This document shows, piece after piece, positions 24,401-36,900 of a stretch of DNA of 64,000 nt. The position numbers were made by a program, and so were the translations under genes. The notes beneath the pieces are model-generated. The model was not told where the DNA came from, made no database searches, and saw only the letters and a list, made by a program, of their open reading frames with translations. This DNA comes from Panorpa germanica (lineage: Eukaryota; Arthropoda; Insecta; Mecoptera; Panorpidae): assembly GCA_963678705.1 (NCBI GenBank), contig OY783223.1:868001-932000 (forward strand), read 5' to 3'. The number at the start of each line of letters is the position of its first letter. The first letter of the stretch is position 1.

Positions 24401-27400
24401 TGTTAGCTTTGCTTTATCACGACTTACGTATGTTCGAATGCATCGAGCACTTGAATTAGTAGCGAAAAATCTAATTAATAAATTTTTCCCCAAGAAATCA
24501 GCACCAGTTTTAACTGAAAATTTTCAGTAAGTTGAAACTAATCGTATTACATATATTACTTTGCTTCATAGGTAAATATTTGTATGATTACATGTATAAT
24601 ATTAATATAAATATGTCTTATATTTCAGAATGTTTAATAAAGATATGATAAACAATCTGGAACAGACACAAGCAGTAAGAAATATTGTCGCAAATACTTC
24701 AGGCACTGCTCCCTATATTGTTTTTGGTCCTCCTGGTACTGGAAAGACTGTAACTATTGTAGAAGCGATTAACCAGGTAATGTGAAAATTAATTATATAA
24801 TATATATATATTATCTTTTTCTTTTCCAACATTTCTTTTAAATAATATTTATGTTTAGATTATTGCTCGTAAACCAGAAGCAAGAGTATTGCTTTGTGCT
24901 CCATCTAACATGGCTTGTGATCTATTGACCAGTAAACTAACTGCAAGAATGAAACCTAATCAACTAATTCGTGTTCATACAAATCATCGTGACTGGTACG
25001 TTACTACATGGTTTATCACAAATTCGTTAATACATGAAAAATGTGGCCCACTTAAACTATAAATGATAATCTAATAATTCAAAAATTAGTGGATCATGTT
25101 TATATTTGATGGTAGTGACTCTTCTTTGTCTCCAAATATTAAATCACAACGCCATCGATCGTCAACAAAAATATTTGTTCAAATATGACATTTAGCGTCG
25201 AGGATTGATTGACGGATCACGCATTAATAATTGTAGTTGTTCCCCTTACACATATTACATTTTTTTTATTATTATATTAATTATTGTGTGCCTTTCGGCT
25301 TTACAATCTACATTATTATATTTCTTAATGCATTTCATATAAATTCAAAGTTAAAACTAAACTTAAACTATTCTAGACTATTACTACTTCGAATAGTACT
25401 TTCTGTTTCTTCTTTTCTTGATCCTCTCTCTTCATGTCCCCTACTCCTCCTTTATTCTCACCGTTTCCTGCTTCTCCTTCCTTATTGCCTGTATCTTCAT
25501 CTATCACCTCTTGCCTTCCTTGTCTCCTCTCGACAAACCCTCTATTATCTTTTCACTATCCTTCCTGCCTTCTCTCTTCGTTTTCACTTCTCCACTTATG
25601 TCTATTACAGGCATAAACGCTCTATCTTTACTATTTCCTCTTGACTCTCTTACTTTACTATTTCTTCTTGACTCTCTTCATTTACTATTTTATTATTGTC
25701 TCTATCTCCGTCATCCATCTCTTGTCCTTATCTCCTTTCAGCAAATCCTCTATTTTTCTGGACTGAAGTTTAACTGTTTCCTCGCTACTTCTTTCTTTCT
25801 TCTGCTTCCCTTCACTGCCACTTTTAGTACTTCCTCTCTCTTCATGTTCCTTATGCAACCCAGCTACGAGCTTATTTATTGTCCTGTTTTTTTCTATTTC
25901 CGCCATCCACCTCTTTCCTTCACTGCCTCCCTTTAATAGCTGGCCTATATTCATTTCGCTCACTACTTTTCCTTACACTCAAACTTAATGTGCTCCAGTG
26001 TTTCGTCACATATTACATTTTAGTTTCATTATTACAACGTTGAATTCATTTGTTTAGGTCAGCAGTTCCTAGTGACATTAAACCTTACAGCAACTATACT
26101 AAAGATAAAGGGTTTGACAATGTTACCCTCAGCCAGTTGAACGGGTATAAAGTTATTGTGTGCACACTAGTTCACGCAGGCAAATATGCCAAGTAAGTGC
26201 ACTTAAATATTATTCTATATAACATTCATATTTCATATCAATATTTTTTATATCTATGTATTTATTTTATCACAGGTTTGCTTCTGAAGGGGGCTCTTTC
26301 AATATTACGCATGTTTTTATCGATGAGGCAGGACAGGCGAAAGAACCGGAATGCTTAATTCCTCTAGGAGGGATAGCAAAGATGAAAACACAACTTGTGT
26401 TGGCGGGTGATCCTAAACAATTAGGTCCAGTTGTAAATTGCGCTGAAGCCAGTAATTGTGGACTAGGTAATCATAAAATTCAATCTAACATCATCAGAAA
26501 TGGAGAAAATATTGGATTGTGATTGGAGGATTGACTCTAAATGTTTTATTTTGCAGGAACTTCTTTATTAGAGCGTCTAATGTCTACATGTTCGTTGTAC
26601 GATGTTCATCCCAGTTCTAGAGATTCTAACTACATCACTAAATTAGTGAAGAATTTCCGTTCTCATCCTTTAATTCTTAAAATTTCAAACGACAAATTCT
26701 ATGATAATGAATTAGAAGTAAATAAATTTTCATTTATTATTAAAGATATATTTCCTGTCGAATTCATGAATTGTATTTTAAAAAAACTTTTTAAATTTCA
26801 GCCTTGCTCTAAAGAATCTAACACTGATTCCATCGTGCGACTGAATATTTTGGAAAATCATTTCAAAAATGGACAAGCTATTACGTTCCATGGCGTTAGT
26901 GGTGATGAAAGTAGATTAGGTTCCTCTCCAAGGTATACAATTTGTGTGTTTGAATGCAGGCATCTTCGGTAATTCATGCTTTTTAGCATTACCAACTCCA
27001 TTTCATAATGCTATTCTTTTTAATTTCAGTTACTTCAATTTAAAGGAAATAGATGTAGTTCTACAATATGTAAAAGCTTTGTTATCTGAAAAATGTCCAG
27101 TAAACGTACTCGCATCAGACATTGGTATTATTTCTCCATACATACGTCAGGTAAGACAATATTGTTATTTTAGTGTCGCGTTGAACTTTGTGATCGGCAT
27201 TTTATTAGTTTAACATTATGAAACTGTATATCTGTACAATCGTAAATTTAACCATTTTTCAAACTAGGTGTATAAACTAAAAGAAGGACTAAAAAAACTT
27301 AGAAATAGTGAAGGTGTTGAAATTGGAACCACTGAAGCTTTCCAAGGAAGAGAGAAGCGTATCATGATTATTAGTACCGTCCGTGGGTCCACCGAGCTGT

Positions 27401-28460
27401 TGTGGTATGACAGGAAATATAGGCTCGGATTCGTAGTTGACCAACGTGTAAGTATCTTATGATGTATACAAAACAGATCGTTGAGATCTATAATTAGCAG
27501 ACTTACGCCCATATTCATGTCTTAGCTGCTCTTTCGGGATATAATGGGCTTGTGCCTTATGTCTTAATTTCTATAAAAGTGTACTATATATTGATAAAGT
27601 GGGTTACTAGAACCTCAAATGTTCAATTATTTTTTAATAACTCCTTATATGTTAAGAGATATTAACAATTAAAAAAGTCATTTTATCTCTAATTATTAAA
27701 GGGATTCAACGTTGTACACATTCCAAGTGCATGTGACATCACAATCCTTGTGTAAGGTTACCAACCTTACAGCTCATAAATCTCCGCTATCTGAATATAT
27801 ATATATATCAAAATATCAAATATTATTTACAGCTATTTCAAGGAACACTCAAATTTCAATATTATGTCTGTCTTAGCAGGGTTAAATAAAATAAAAACTT
27901 ATTATTCTTTGATTTAACTTGATTATTCGACTACCAACAGAACTTTACCTACACCTACAACTTTAGCTACAGAACATTACCACAGCTGACCTACTCAACA
28001 AATAAATGACGTTAAAATGCATTTCACGTCATAAAAATATGGCCGAGCATTTCTAGCGCTAAAACTACAATTTAAACTTTTAATTACTATATCTCCGTCA
28101 ACATTTAGATATTTAATAAAATAAACATGCACAATACACATTTATTAATATCAATTTCAATCAAAAATTGAATAATCGACCACTAAAAAATGAGGACACA
28201 AGCCCATTACAACTCTTGAACGATAATAACAATATTTAATGTTTCAGAGATTCAACGTTGCTCTTACAAGAGCTAAGAGCAAGTTAGTCGTTGTTGGAAA
28301 TCCAAATTGCTTAATGACTGGAGAGAGGCAAAACTGCTGGCCCGATTATATTGATTTGTGCAGTAGTTATCAAAGTGTCATTGGATACAAATATCATGAG
28401 CGTGATGATAATATGAAGAAAGATGTCATTGATAAAGTCAAGATGGTCCAAATAAACTAA
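21427..28460 (+). CDS. MOV10: MOV10-type SF1 RNA helicase
   Basis: Eighteen exons join in frame to 897 residues: 21427-21548, 21645-21744, 21989-22166, 22835-22956, 23157-23278, 23680-23805, 23876-23972, 24041-24288, 24365-24526, 24629-24776, 24859-24995, 26058-26192, 26276-26466, 26557-26717, 26802-26932, 27030-27150, 27268-27447 and 28248-28460. An N-terminal CPLC..C..H..H finger-like motif is followed by the family signature [10 protein letters not shown] (315-324), Walker A GPPGTGKT (459-466), DEAGQ (582-586), GDPKQLGPV (610-618) and motif [12 protein letters not shown] (828-837). This is the UPF1-like 5'-3' helicase core of MOV10, MOV10L1 and Armitage, cytoplasmic RNA helicases in RNP remodelling, small-RNA silencing and retroelement control. 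Length fits MOV10 better than the longer Armitage. All helicase motifs are intact. Intron 11 carries a non-LTR insertion and intron 17 a MITE-A. Confidence 0.92.
25264..26006 (-). mobile_element. 5'-truncated non-LTR retrotransposon in MOV10 intron 11
   Basis: A 15-bp duplication CACATATTACATTTT flanks the insert (25249-25263 and 26007-26021). The minus strand carries the end of an ORF2-like frame (near 26000, [13 protein letters not shown], resembling the ...WEHVWEEC tail of insect non-LTR polymerases), a degenerate Glu/Lys-rich repeat region and a terminal A/TAA-rich tail at 25264. A related short copy is at 6651-6933. Confidence 0.85.
27543..28208 (-). repeat. MITE-A, full-length (-), in MOV10 intron 17
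   Basis: AATGGGCTTGTGCCTT to GGACACAAGCCCATT, 666 bp. It lies 39 bp upstream of the last coding exon of MOV10 and fills most of that intron. A roughly 30-bp internal expansion (GAACTTTACCTACACCTACA) is specific to this copy. Confidence 0.9.
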
Positions 28461-30177
28461 ACGTTAGCAAAATCTACACATTAGTTATTAAAATAACAAT
28501 ATAAACATTTTTTATGAGTTATGACGAAAATTAAAACTTTTACTATACATTTTACATATTTTAAAATTACGTGTTTTGGAAATATTCAGTTGCATAATCT
28601 GAATATCTAGTATATAAGAAAATCACATTTTTTATAATTGTTCATAGCTATAGCATAGCGGAGGTACTATAAAATACCATAAAAGCTGTGATTAAAGCTG
28701 TGTTTATTAGATATTAATTGAAACTCTCCTTCCATGGAGATGTCCAACCATTTTTAGATACAAATAAAAACTTGTTTCTAAACGAAGAATATAGTGAAAC
28801 AAAATATGAACATGAATTTAAAAACTATACGCTTATAATCGATTTGTGATTCGATTAAAATATTTTTTATTTCCTTATTTTTAATATTTAGATTATCTAT
28901 TTTATTTTAAAGAATATGTTTTATTAACATAAATATGAAGTCTTTTGTACTAAAGACAAAATCAATTCCTTCTTACGGTATCAATTAGGCAAATTGTAAC
29001 TCTTTTCTTTAGAGAATTAATTTTAATATAAAAATGTTTGTTTAGTTTTTCCTATCAATTTTATAAGACTGATGATATACAATATATACTTCAAATTACG
29101 ATAGTTTGTCGGCGACTCATACTTAAAACAAGTTGTTGGGGTAAACTGCCGATATAAATAAAATTCATTATCATATTATAGATTTAGCCCCCTTTTAAGT
29201 ATAAGTCGCCGCCGAACTATCGTGATTTGGACTATATATTTCATTTACCGAAAAAACGTTGTTAAAAAAAGATATTAATACTTAATTTTTATATTGTTTA
29301 TATATAATCACAGAAACACATTTGTGATGCATCTCAGGTTAAATTCTTTATTACAACTAACTTTTAAAGTGATAAACGGGGCCCTAAAATGTTTAAAATA
29401 ATCTAGAGCTATGTTATAATTAAATAAGACTCCTTTTTTTCAATATAAGGCCTCATGACTTTTACTTAGTTTATTTTAAGAAATATAGTAAACAGTTAAT
29501 ATTTCAAATACATTCAGTAGGGAATGTAGTTTTTTTTATAAAACGTTTATGTATAAGATAGTTTAATAAATAATACATGTTAAAATAATTGATTAAATGG
29601 TTGTGATACTTATGTAATAGTGCTATATATGTAATAAATGTATAACTATAAATAAAATATTTATGCTTTTTGTATTAACCCTGCACACATTGTTTCGTAT
29701 CGTAGTTATATTCAATATGTCTGATTTGAATTTGATTAAGATTGTTCGAAGCATGTTCTAAGCCACAGGTAGTAAATATATCCAGCAAAAGAAATTTCTT
29801 ATTTTTAACAGATTTTTTGTCATTTCCTACCGGCGTATCGCTGGCTGAAATAGTTTTTGTAGTGCAGATGTTAGTAATTAACAATTATTATGAATTCCGA
29901 AAATATTTTTTTAAACCCATTAGTTTTTTGTGTTACATCAGTCAGTATTGGGATCCCAATGGAATACGACGTAATCGGGCTATTGGCGTTTGAGAGGGGG
30001 CCAAATGTTTAACATTAACCAGTATTTGCAAAAAATATGTAACACATAAACAATTTTTCAAATTGAAAATAATTCAATTATTCAATCTAATCCCTAACAG
30101 CTCTAAAATTGAGAGCTGCAGTTAAGAAAACTTTTTGCTGCAGCTCTAAAATAGGGGTAGTATGACTCTGTTGTATA
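28461..30177. other. MOV10 3' region and intergenic DNA
   Basis: Likely 3' UTR followed by intergenic DNA; several AATAAA signals are present. Two overlapping ORFs at 29675-29993 have no recognisable family. A GAGAGCTGCAG/CTGCAGCTCT hairpin lies at about 30110-30150, just outside the left end of the large element. MITE-B sits at 29086-29235. Confidence 0.45.
29086..29235. repeat. MITE-B, internally deleted copy
   Basis: The ends are TTCAAATTACGATAGTTTG and the inverse CGAACTATCGTGATTTGGA. It lacks about 60 central bases compared with the copy at 40798-41012. Confidence 0.8.
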
Positions 30178-30861
30178 TAGACCGGTCAAATTAGACCAAA
30201 AAATAAGAGTAAAGTTACCTAAATTCCCACCAAGCTCAAAATCGGTAAGATTGTTTAAAATATCATTAAAAACAAAATTTGAAAGTTCCCCATTCAAGGT
30301 CAAAGGTAAAAAAAAAATGAGTTTTTCGCGATTTTCAGCAAAACGGTAAGTTTTATCATAAAAATACCTCAGACAAAAATTGTAGATCATAAAATTATCT
30401 ACAAAAAATTTATTAATACTTTTTTCTCTACGAGCTACCGTTTTTGAGATATAACGATTCAAAAAGTTGTAATCGTCATAATATGCATGAGTACGCCACG
30501 TATATATACATCTCTATAGTTGTAATATATGTTAAAATATTTTTCTATCGGTCGTTGTAACTTACACTACTAATATAAAATATACATAAGTTATAACTAT
30601 AAGGCCCGGTTTTATGGTTCGTCTTACTACCGAACTAAATAGCTAACTCCCGAATTAAACGAAAAATGAGTTTTATGGTCAAGGGTTAACGCTAACTCGG
30701 AACTAAAATCGCGGAGTAAGATATCCCGTCAAAAATCAAGGTTTAAATATTTAACTCCCGGAGTAAGTGTGCAACAGAGATAAAATATCATGCTATCTCA
30801 GCCAGTTTAGCTATCATTATTATAATATTTTAGGTTATAATATTAATAAATTAAATTATTT

Positions 30862-32023
30862 ATGATGAATTCTTTATTATTTGTGAGTGACCATAATCAA
30901 TTAGCAATAACAGATGATGAGGAAGACCAGCTCTTATACGAATATAGTATTAAGTTGAGAAATAAGAAAATTATTTAAAAAAAACCAAATTATTTGCATG
31001 ACTTAAATGACATTCATTTCTACGCAAAATTTCGCTTCCAAAAGGCAACTGTATTGAAGATTTTAGATCTAATTAATAACAAGTTGGAATTATGAAGTAG
31101 CAGGTAATATATAAAACACAGCTATATGTATATACTTATACTGTAAAATCACTTAAGCATAACCTTAAAATAATGCACACTAGTTATCTGTGTATGTGTT
31201 TCAGAAATGATACTACTTCTCTATCTCCAATGAATCAGTTGTTATTGACTCTGAGATATTATGCAACAGGGAGTTTTTTAATTGTGGTTGGAGATTTTTC
31301 TGGAGTGCATAAGTCAACAGCATCTAGAACAGTTCACCGAGTCACCACTGCAATAGCAGAATTAAGACCAGCGTATGTGAAAATGCCAACAACTGTCTCA
31401 GAAATACAAGCAGTAAATATGGGCTTTTACAACATAGCCAGCTTTCCAAGGGTAATAGGAGCCATAGACTGCACCCATGCTAAAATACAGTCTCCAGGAG
31501 GTGCCGATGCCGAAGTATATAGGAATAGAAAGGGATATTTCTCGTACAATGTACAAACAATATCTGATCATTCCTTGAAAATCCTAGATGTTGTAGCCAG
31601 ATGGCCTGGCTCAACTCATGATTCTACAATTTTTGAAAATTCAAGGATACAATCACAGTTTGAGTTAGGAGTATTTGGCAATAATGTATTATTGTGTATC
31701 TGAGGCATTGCACTTTACCTGAACATCAGTTGTGGAGAGACAATATGGTGTATTGAAAAGAAGATTCCCAGTCTTAGCTATGGGTATTCGGTTAAAAAAG
31801 ACATCAGTTCAAGGCATAATTGTATCGTGCAGTATTGCATAATATTGCTATAATGGAGAAAGAACAAGAGCCACCAGAAGATTCAGAAACAAGAGTATCA
31901 CTTGCAAGAGCTATTTCCGAAGGGAATATTCCTGCTACTGTTGAAGATAATGGAAGCCAGATTGGAAGCAGAAATGTATTTATTTCCTATTTTCGCGACA
32001 GAATTAGAAACAGGGATACCTAA
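30862..32023 (+). pseudogene. PIF/Harbinger (HARBI1-like) transposase, broken
   Basis: An N-terminal piece starts at 30862 (MMNSLLFVSD) and is damaged near 30975. An intron probably ends at about 31203. The main block (31203-31700) has the helix-turn-helix (SASRTVHRV), the first catalytic Asp in AIDCTHAKI and the second in WPGSTHDSTIFENS. The frame then stops at 31703. A later block has lost the frame but still reads the Glu motif (ERQYGVLKRRFP) and the C-terminal LHNIAI region up to 32023. The segment between the second Asp and the Glu is mostly deleted, so the enzyme cannot be active. The normal family length is about 350 residues. Confidence 0.85.
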
Positions 32024-32158
32024 TTGTCTAAATTAATATATAATATTATCTAATATATAAATATATATATATTTTTTTTGTACTATAGTTTATTATGTAT
32101 TAATTGTACAATTTATAATATATCATCTTAATTGAAATAATCTTTATAAAGTATTCTT

Positions 32159-33482
32159 TCATTTTTTATATTCAAGATTTTTTTTTAGTAATTTTAATTT
32201 AATGTTTTCACATTCTATTTCTATTTCTATTTTTTTTTTTTGTAATATATGTATTTCATTTCTCCTGTTCTCATTTTCACTGTGTTCTTTTTTTTGTAAT
32301 ATATGTATTTCATTTCTCCTGTTCTCATTTTCACTGTGTTCTTTTTTTTGTAACTCATGGAGTTCATTTTTTCTTTTCTCATTTTCACAGTGCTCCTTTT
32401 CGAGAAGATGTATTTGCGTTTCTGCTACACTTTCTCTCGTTTCAACCCATGAAGAAATTTTTTGCTTCTTCTTTGACTGCTTAATTGTCTTCATGGGCAA
32501 ACTGGGGAGTCTTCTTTTTAGTTGAAGAGCCTTCGTCGGTGTTGCTGCATCTTCGTTGCTGATCACTTTTGCTATAATTAATATGTTTATTATTGTATCT
32601 GTTATTGTTATAACATATATTATTATCAATGTTATTATTATTACACGTTGACGCTTCTACGTTTATTGGAGTTTGACTCAGCACATTATTTTCGTTGGGT
32701 TCTTTTAAAAAAGGATGCACCCTCATGGACAACATAGCTGGTGTATAATCATCCCAGCTATGTTGCTGTACAGGCTCTATAATGAAGTATAATAATTATT
32801 TATTCGTCTTCATCATTTTAAGTAAACATTTTCAAAACCACATAATATTTTTACTTTACCTTCAATATCCTCTTCTTTCATTAGTTCCCTAACATATGCT
32901 CCCTCATCTATTGCCATAAGAGACTCTTGGGAATGTGGTATCGGACCTTAAATTATATTTATATGCATAGAAATATCATATCGAGAATAAATGTATTGAG
33001 TACATGAGTTAAATTACATACCTGGTAAATTTATAATATCCGAATCTAATAAACCTTCTTCACCCTCAGCCGATAACTTAATGAAATCTTTAACTCTGTA
33101 CAGGACATCGTTCATTTGCGGATTTGTTGCCGGTCCACCTCCTGTACCAAATATTGATTTTCTATCTGCTGCTGATAATTTTCTGGCATCCTTTTTCATT
33201 GCCTTAAATTTAAGTTTGAGGTTTTCTTTAGACCTCTGCAAGACGCTTCTGGTATTAAACATAACCGTAATGTCATCCCAAGCCTTCTCCTAGTAATTAT
33301 TTTTCTTTATTTATATGAAATACTTGCAATAATATTAGACAATTAGTACATACCTTAATTCTGGAAGTGACTCCATCCGTTTTCGTGTTTAAAACAATTG
33401 ACTTGAAACTTTCCACCGCATCTATTAGGGCTTGGCAATCCACAATAGAGAAATTAAACGAACGTGCTCTCTTGTCAGACAT
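32159..33482 (-). pseudogene. Harbinger accessory Myb/SANT-like protein, C-terminal frameshift
   Basis: Four minus-strand exons fit: 33354-33482, 33022-33289, 32860-32946 and 32776 downwards. The first two encode a trihelix (Myb/SANT-like, Zeste-type) DNA-binding domain with EKAWDDITVMFN and a basic LKFKAMKKDARK segment. The third is acidic. The fourth is Asn-rich and ends at 32481. In another frame (32159-32525) follows a Lys/Glu coiled coil with an 18-residue tandem repeat (54-bp units at 32243-32353, KKEHSENENRRNEIHILQ). The coiled coil is typical of the C-terminus of these proteins, so I infer a frameshift near 32500. In PIF/Harbinger this protein partners the transposase for nuclear import and TIR binding. 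Confidence 0.7.
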
Positions 33483-33908
33483 TTTTAAAACAATAATTAA
33501 ACTGAATCTGACATTTACTAATGTAAACAAATATTCCAATTTCATAAATATTTAAATCTACGTACCACTTGCCTTGAATGAGTGGTTTACGTTACGGTTT
33601 ATTTATTTATTTCAGTATTAACTAACACGGGATTAAATTTGGATGATAAAACCCGATACAAAAATAAGTACCGAACTAAACTAACTCCGGGTTTCATAAC
33701 CCCGAAGTAAATAAAAAACCATAAAACCGGCCCTAAGAATATCAGGTCCCATCTGTCCCCTGTTCAATTTTGTGCGTGGGTAGGGTCTTATACCTGCTAT
33801 AATAACTGAAATACTGTTAGTCTTGAACACAGTCTTGAACGCCAGTTGGTAGTGAAAACACGTGTTTATCCTAACCTATATCGTGCTGTTTTGAGTTTTA
33901 TAACAAAA

Positions 33909-36900
33909 ATGTCAGAATATTGTTTTATTTGCGCTAAACTTTTAACTGAAAGTGAAATTGTTACTGTTGAACGTGGTATGAAGACATTAATTAATGCAAG
34001 TATCGAAAGAGCAGATGAATTTTCGGAGTATCTAAAAAATCAAAAATCTGTGACAATACATGAAAATTGTCGTAAAAATTATACTCGAAAGTCTTCTATT
34101 GCTGCAGCTAATAAAAGACAACGTGAAGAACAAGAAGCCAGTACATCCACAGAAAGTCCTCCTCGTACTAGATTACGTTCGAGTGAATCAGCTTTTTGTT
34201 CTAAAAAACAATGTCTATTTTGTGGCCAGGAATTGAATGAAGAGTATGAGAAAAGAAAACGCTCAGATATTCGCCGTCGAATCAGTCAAGTAAGTACACT
34301 TCAATTTAAAGTGTAGCCGCAGGTTACGCCAAAATAATAGCAAAAGTTCAATTGGTATTGACAGTGTAGACATTTGAATGAGAATCGGATTTTTTTTAAA
34401 TAATTACATCATTTTTTTTAACTGTGTACAATGTGTTAATCTTGGTTTATTTTACAGACGACTGTCGCCATGAAATTTAGGTTTAAGTTAGATATAAGAA
34501 TAATATAAATACATAATCTTTCAAATATATACAATGTTGCTATGTTAAAAATATAACTATATGAAATAAAATTTTAATTACTGTTAATAAATATATGATT
34601 GTTTTAACTCTATCTGAAATCAAATTTAAAATCAATGTTTAGTTTTAAGAAACTAGAACGCATGAAATAATAATAAAAACTTGCAACAAAGTAACAGCCA
34701 GAGATTGTCAGAAAATAATGACATGAATTTGATAAAATCCATAGATGTAAATTAAGATTAAAATTAACAGTTTGAGAATTCATGATCTAGCTTATAAAAC
34801 ACGTGGGGCATAGTTTAGAGTTAAAATCACGTTTATATACAACCATAAAAATTGCAATTAAAATTCGAACATAAGATTAAAGAAATAGAAATAACAAAAC
34901 GCACTTCCGTATTAAAACAAAGCATTGGCGATAGACTTATTGAACCCCAGAACGAAAGACAGAGAGAAAAGCATTACGCACTTAATACCATATACAAAAG
35001 TAAAAATGATGATGTCAGTGGTTCCAAACAAAGAATCAATGAGATCACCCTTTGGAAATATTAAATCAGAGTGGGAGATTTGCTTTACCTCCTTAGAATC
35101 ATTACATTATTAAAATCAGTCTAATTCTAGCCTCGGAAGGAGAGCTAATTGGTCTCACAATTGCAGAGCCTTTGCAAAGTTCAAAGTTAGTGTTAAGCAT
35201 TACTTTTCGAACACGCGGCAAAGTCTAAAAACAAGTTCAAGTTAAATTCAAACAGGAATTTAAGTCAGAAGTCTAAGTTCAAGTTCTAAGTTAAATTCAA
35301 AGAGGAATTTAAGTCTAAAGTCAAGTGCAAGCGTTTTGAAATCAAGTTTTGAAATCATTGCATGTAACCAAGTTCGAAGTTAAATTTAAAAGATAAATTT
35401 AAGTTAAAGTGTAAGAGAAAAGCATTGTAATTTCCCATTTAAATCGAATTAAATGTGAATAAAACAAGTGTAAACCTTAAACCCAAGTGTTTAAAATCCA
35501 ATTACCCGACTTATACCTTTACAGAGAGTAAAGAAAGCAGCTACAAGTCCAGTGCAGAACGACCCGGAAAGCTAGCAGAGATCTACACAGGATAAAAGCT
35601 AAGTAACATTTCATATAACAAAAACGTAGAAATCTAGATAAAACGACAGTGAGACTTGAGAACCACAGGGAACTCACACACAAACTATATAGACACAGGA
35701 GCGACCTGCACAGAAATCATCAGTTGCCGCCATATTGGAAACACACAGCTCGGAGCAACGCTCGTGACTACGAACGCATCGAACGAATGACAGACACCTA
35801 ACAAACATATGTTTTGACAAAATTGCAGCACTAACACAATTCAAGGTCATACGCAGAGTATCCAGGAACGATTGCAGATACGCATGGATACTAGAACAAC
35901 GTACTGAGAGACAGAGTCACGTCGTATAATGCATGTCATAGATTTAATTTTATGTATTTTACAGGAATTATAATTTTAAATCGTATGTCTTAATAACCAT
36001 TAACCCTTGATATAACAATTCCCAAAGGAACGCTCTAAAGAAAACGCTCGAGAATAGATGCATGTTTTGATATAGGTTTTACAGCTAAAGGTTAGGTACA
36101 AAATCGACGTCAAAATAACAAACATCTAAGGCCAAGGCTGATGTCAAACAAATTGCCGACACACAGACATCGGATATAGAAAGAGGTGACAGTGGTGAGA
36201 TCGCTGTGGACCTTTGGTAATATAAAAATTGGTGACGGCTGTAGGAAACAGTTGGTCACAGACGCAACGGTTATAAAAGATTCAATTCTGGAAATAGCTC
36301 GGACTCGTAACGATACTACAGCAAAAGCTGTTCTTGCTCGACTCGAATTTAAATATGATTTAGTTGCTGCAGAAGCTAAATATCATCACGATTGCTATGC
36401 TTCTTTCAAGAAACCTTCCACTGGACGTAAAATCGGTCGTCCTAAAGACGAAGCTACGAATCGGGCAATGGAGGAAATATTTACTTACATGCAAAATAGC
36501 GATGACTGTCAGTTTACTTTAAACGAATTAAAGAATATTTGCAAAACTAAGGCTTTAGATAACAGAACGATTAAGCTACGACTAAAAGTGAAGTATGGTG
36601 ATAAACTTATTATCACTGAGAAATCGGGAGCATCAACATTCATATGCTTAGTAGATAATCATCATACAGAAGGAAGGGATGCATGTTGATGCAAGTGATT
36701 CGCGAATGAAAAAAGATGCTAAAGATGTACGAAAACTTTTAGAGTGTTTCTCAACGCATGATCCTTTTCCAGACGTTAGCAAAATTGTTTCTATTGCGAG
36801 TGGTGTCGTTGGTGATGATAAAATCAATTGTTATAAAGCTCGTGAAGTTGGGCTTGCTTCTATGGCAAAAATGACAGGACTCACATTCAATAATATTAAA

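Larger units (their letters stand above)
30603..33733 (+). mobile_element. PIF/Harbinger transposon nested in the large element
   Basis: The tips GGCCCGGTTTTATGGTT and, inverted, GGGCCGGTTTTATGGTT are flanked by TAA (30600-30602 and 33734-33736), the 3-bp duplication of PIF/Harbinger. It has the usual two genes: a DDE_4 transposase (+, broken) and a Myb/SANT-like DNA-binding accessory protein (-). It separates the left TIR of the host element from that element's gene. Confidence 0.9.

Noticed and set aside
25237-25963. Several + strand ORFs up to 172 aa, rich in Ser, Pro and Phe
   Set aside because: They are the antisense of a Lys/Glu-rich non-LTR fragment flanked by a 15-bp duplication.
32202-32525. 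+ strand Phe/Ser repeat ORF
   Set aside because: Antisense of the coiled-coil repeat of the Harbinger accessory protein.
35220-35420. AAGTTCAAGTTAAATTC-type repeats in the intron of the FEN1-like gene, suggestive of an array
   Set aside because: Irregular units without constant spacing; not a CRISPR array (eukaryotic intron) and too degenerate to call a satellite.
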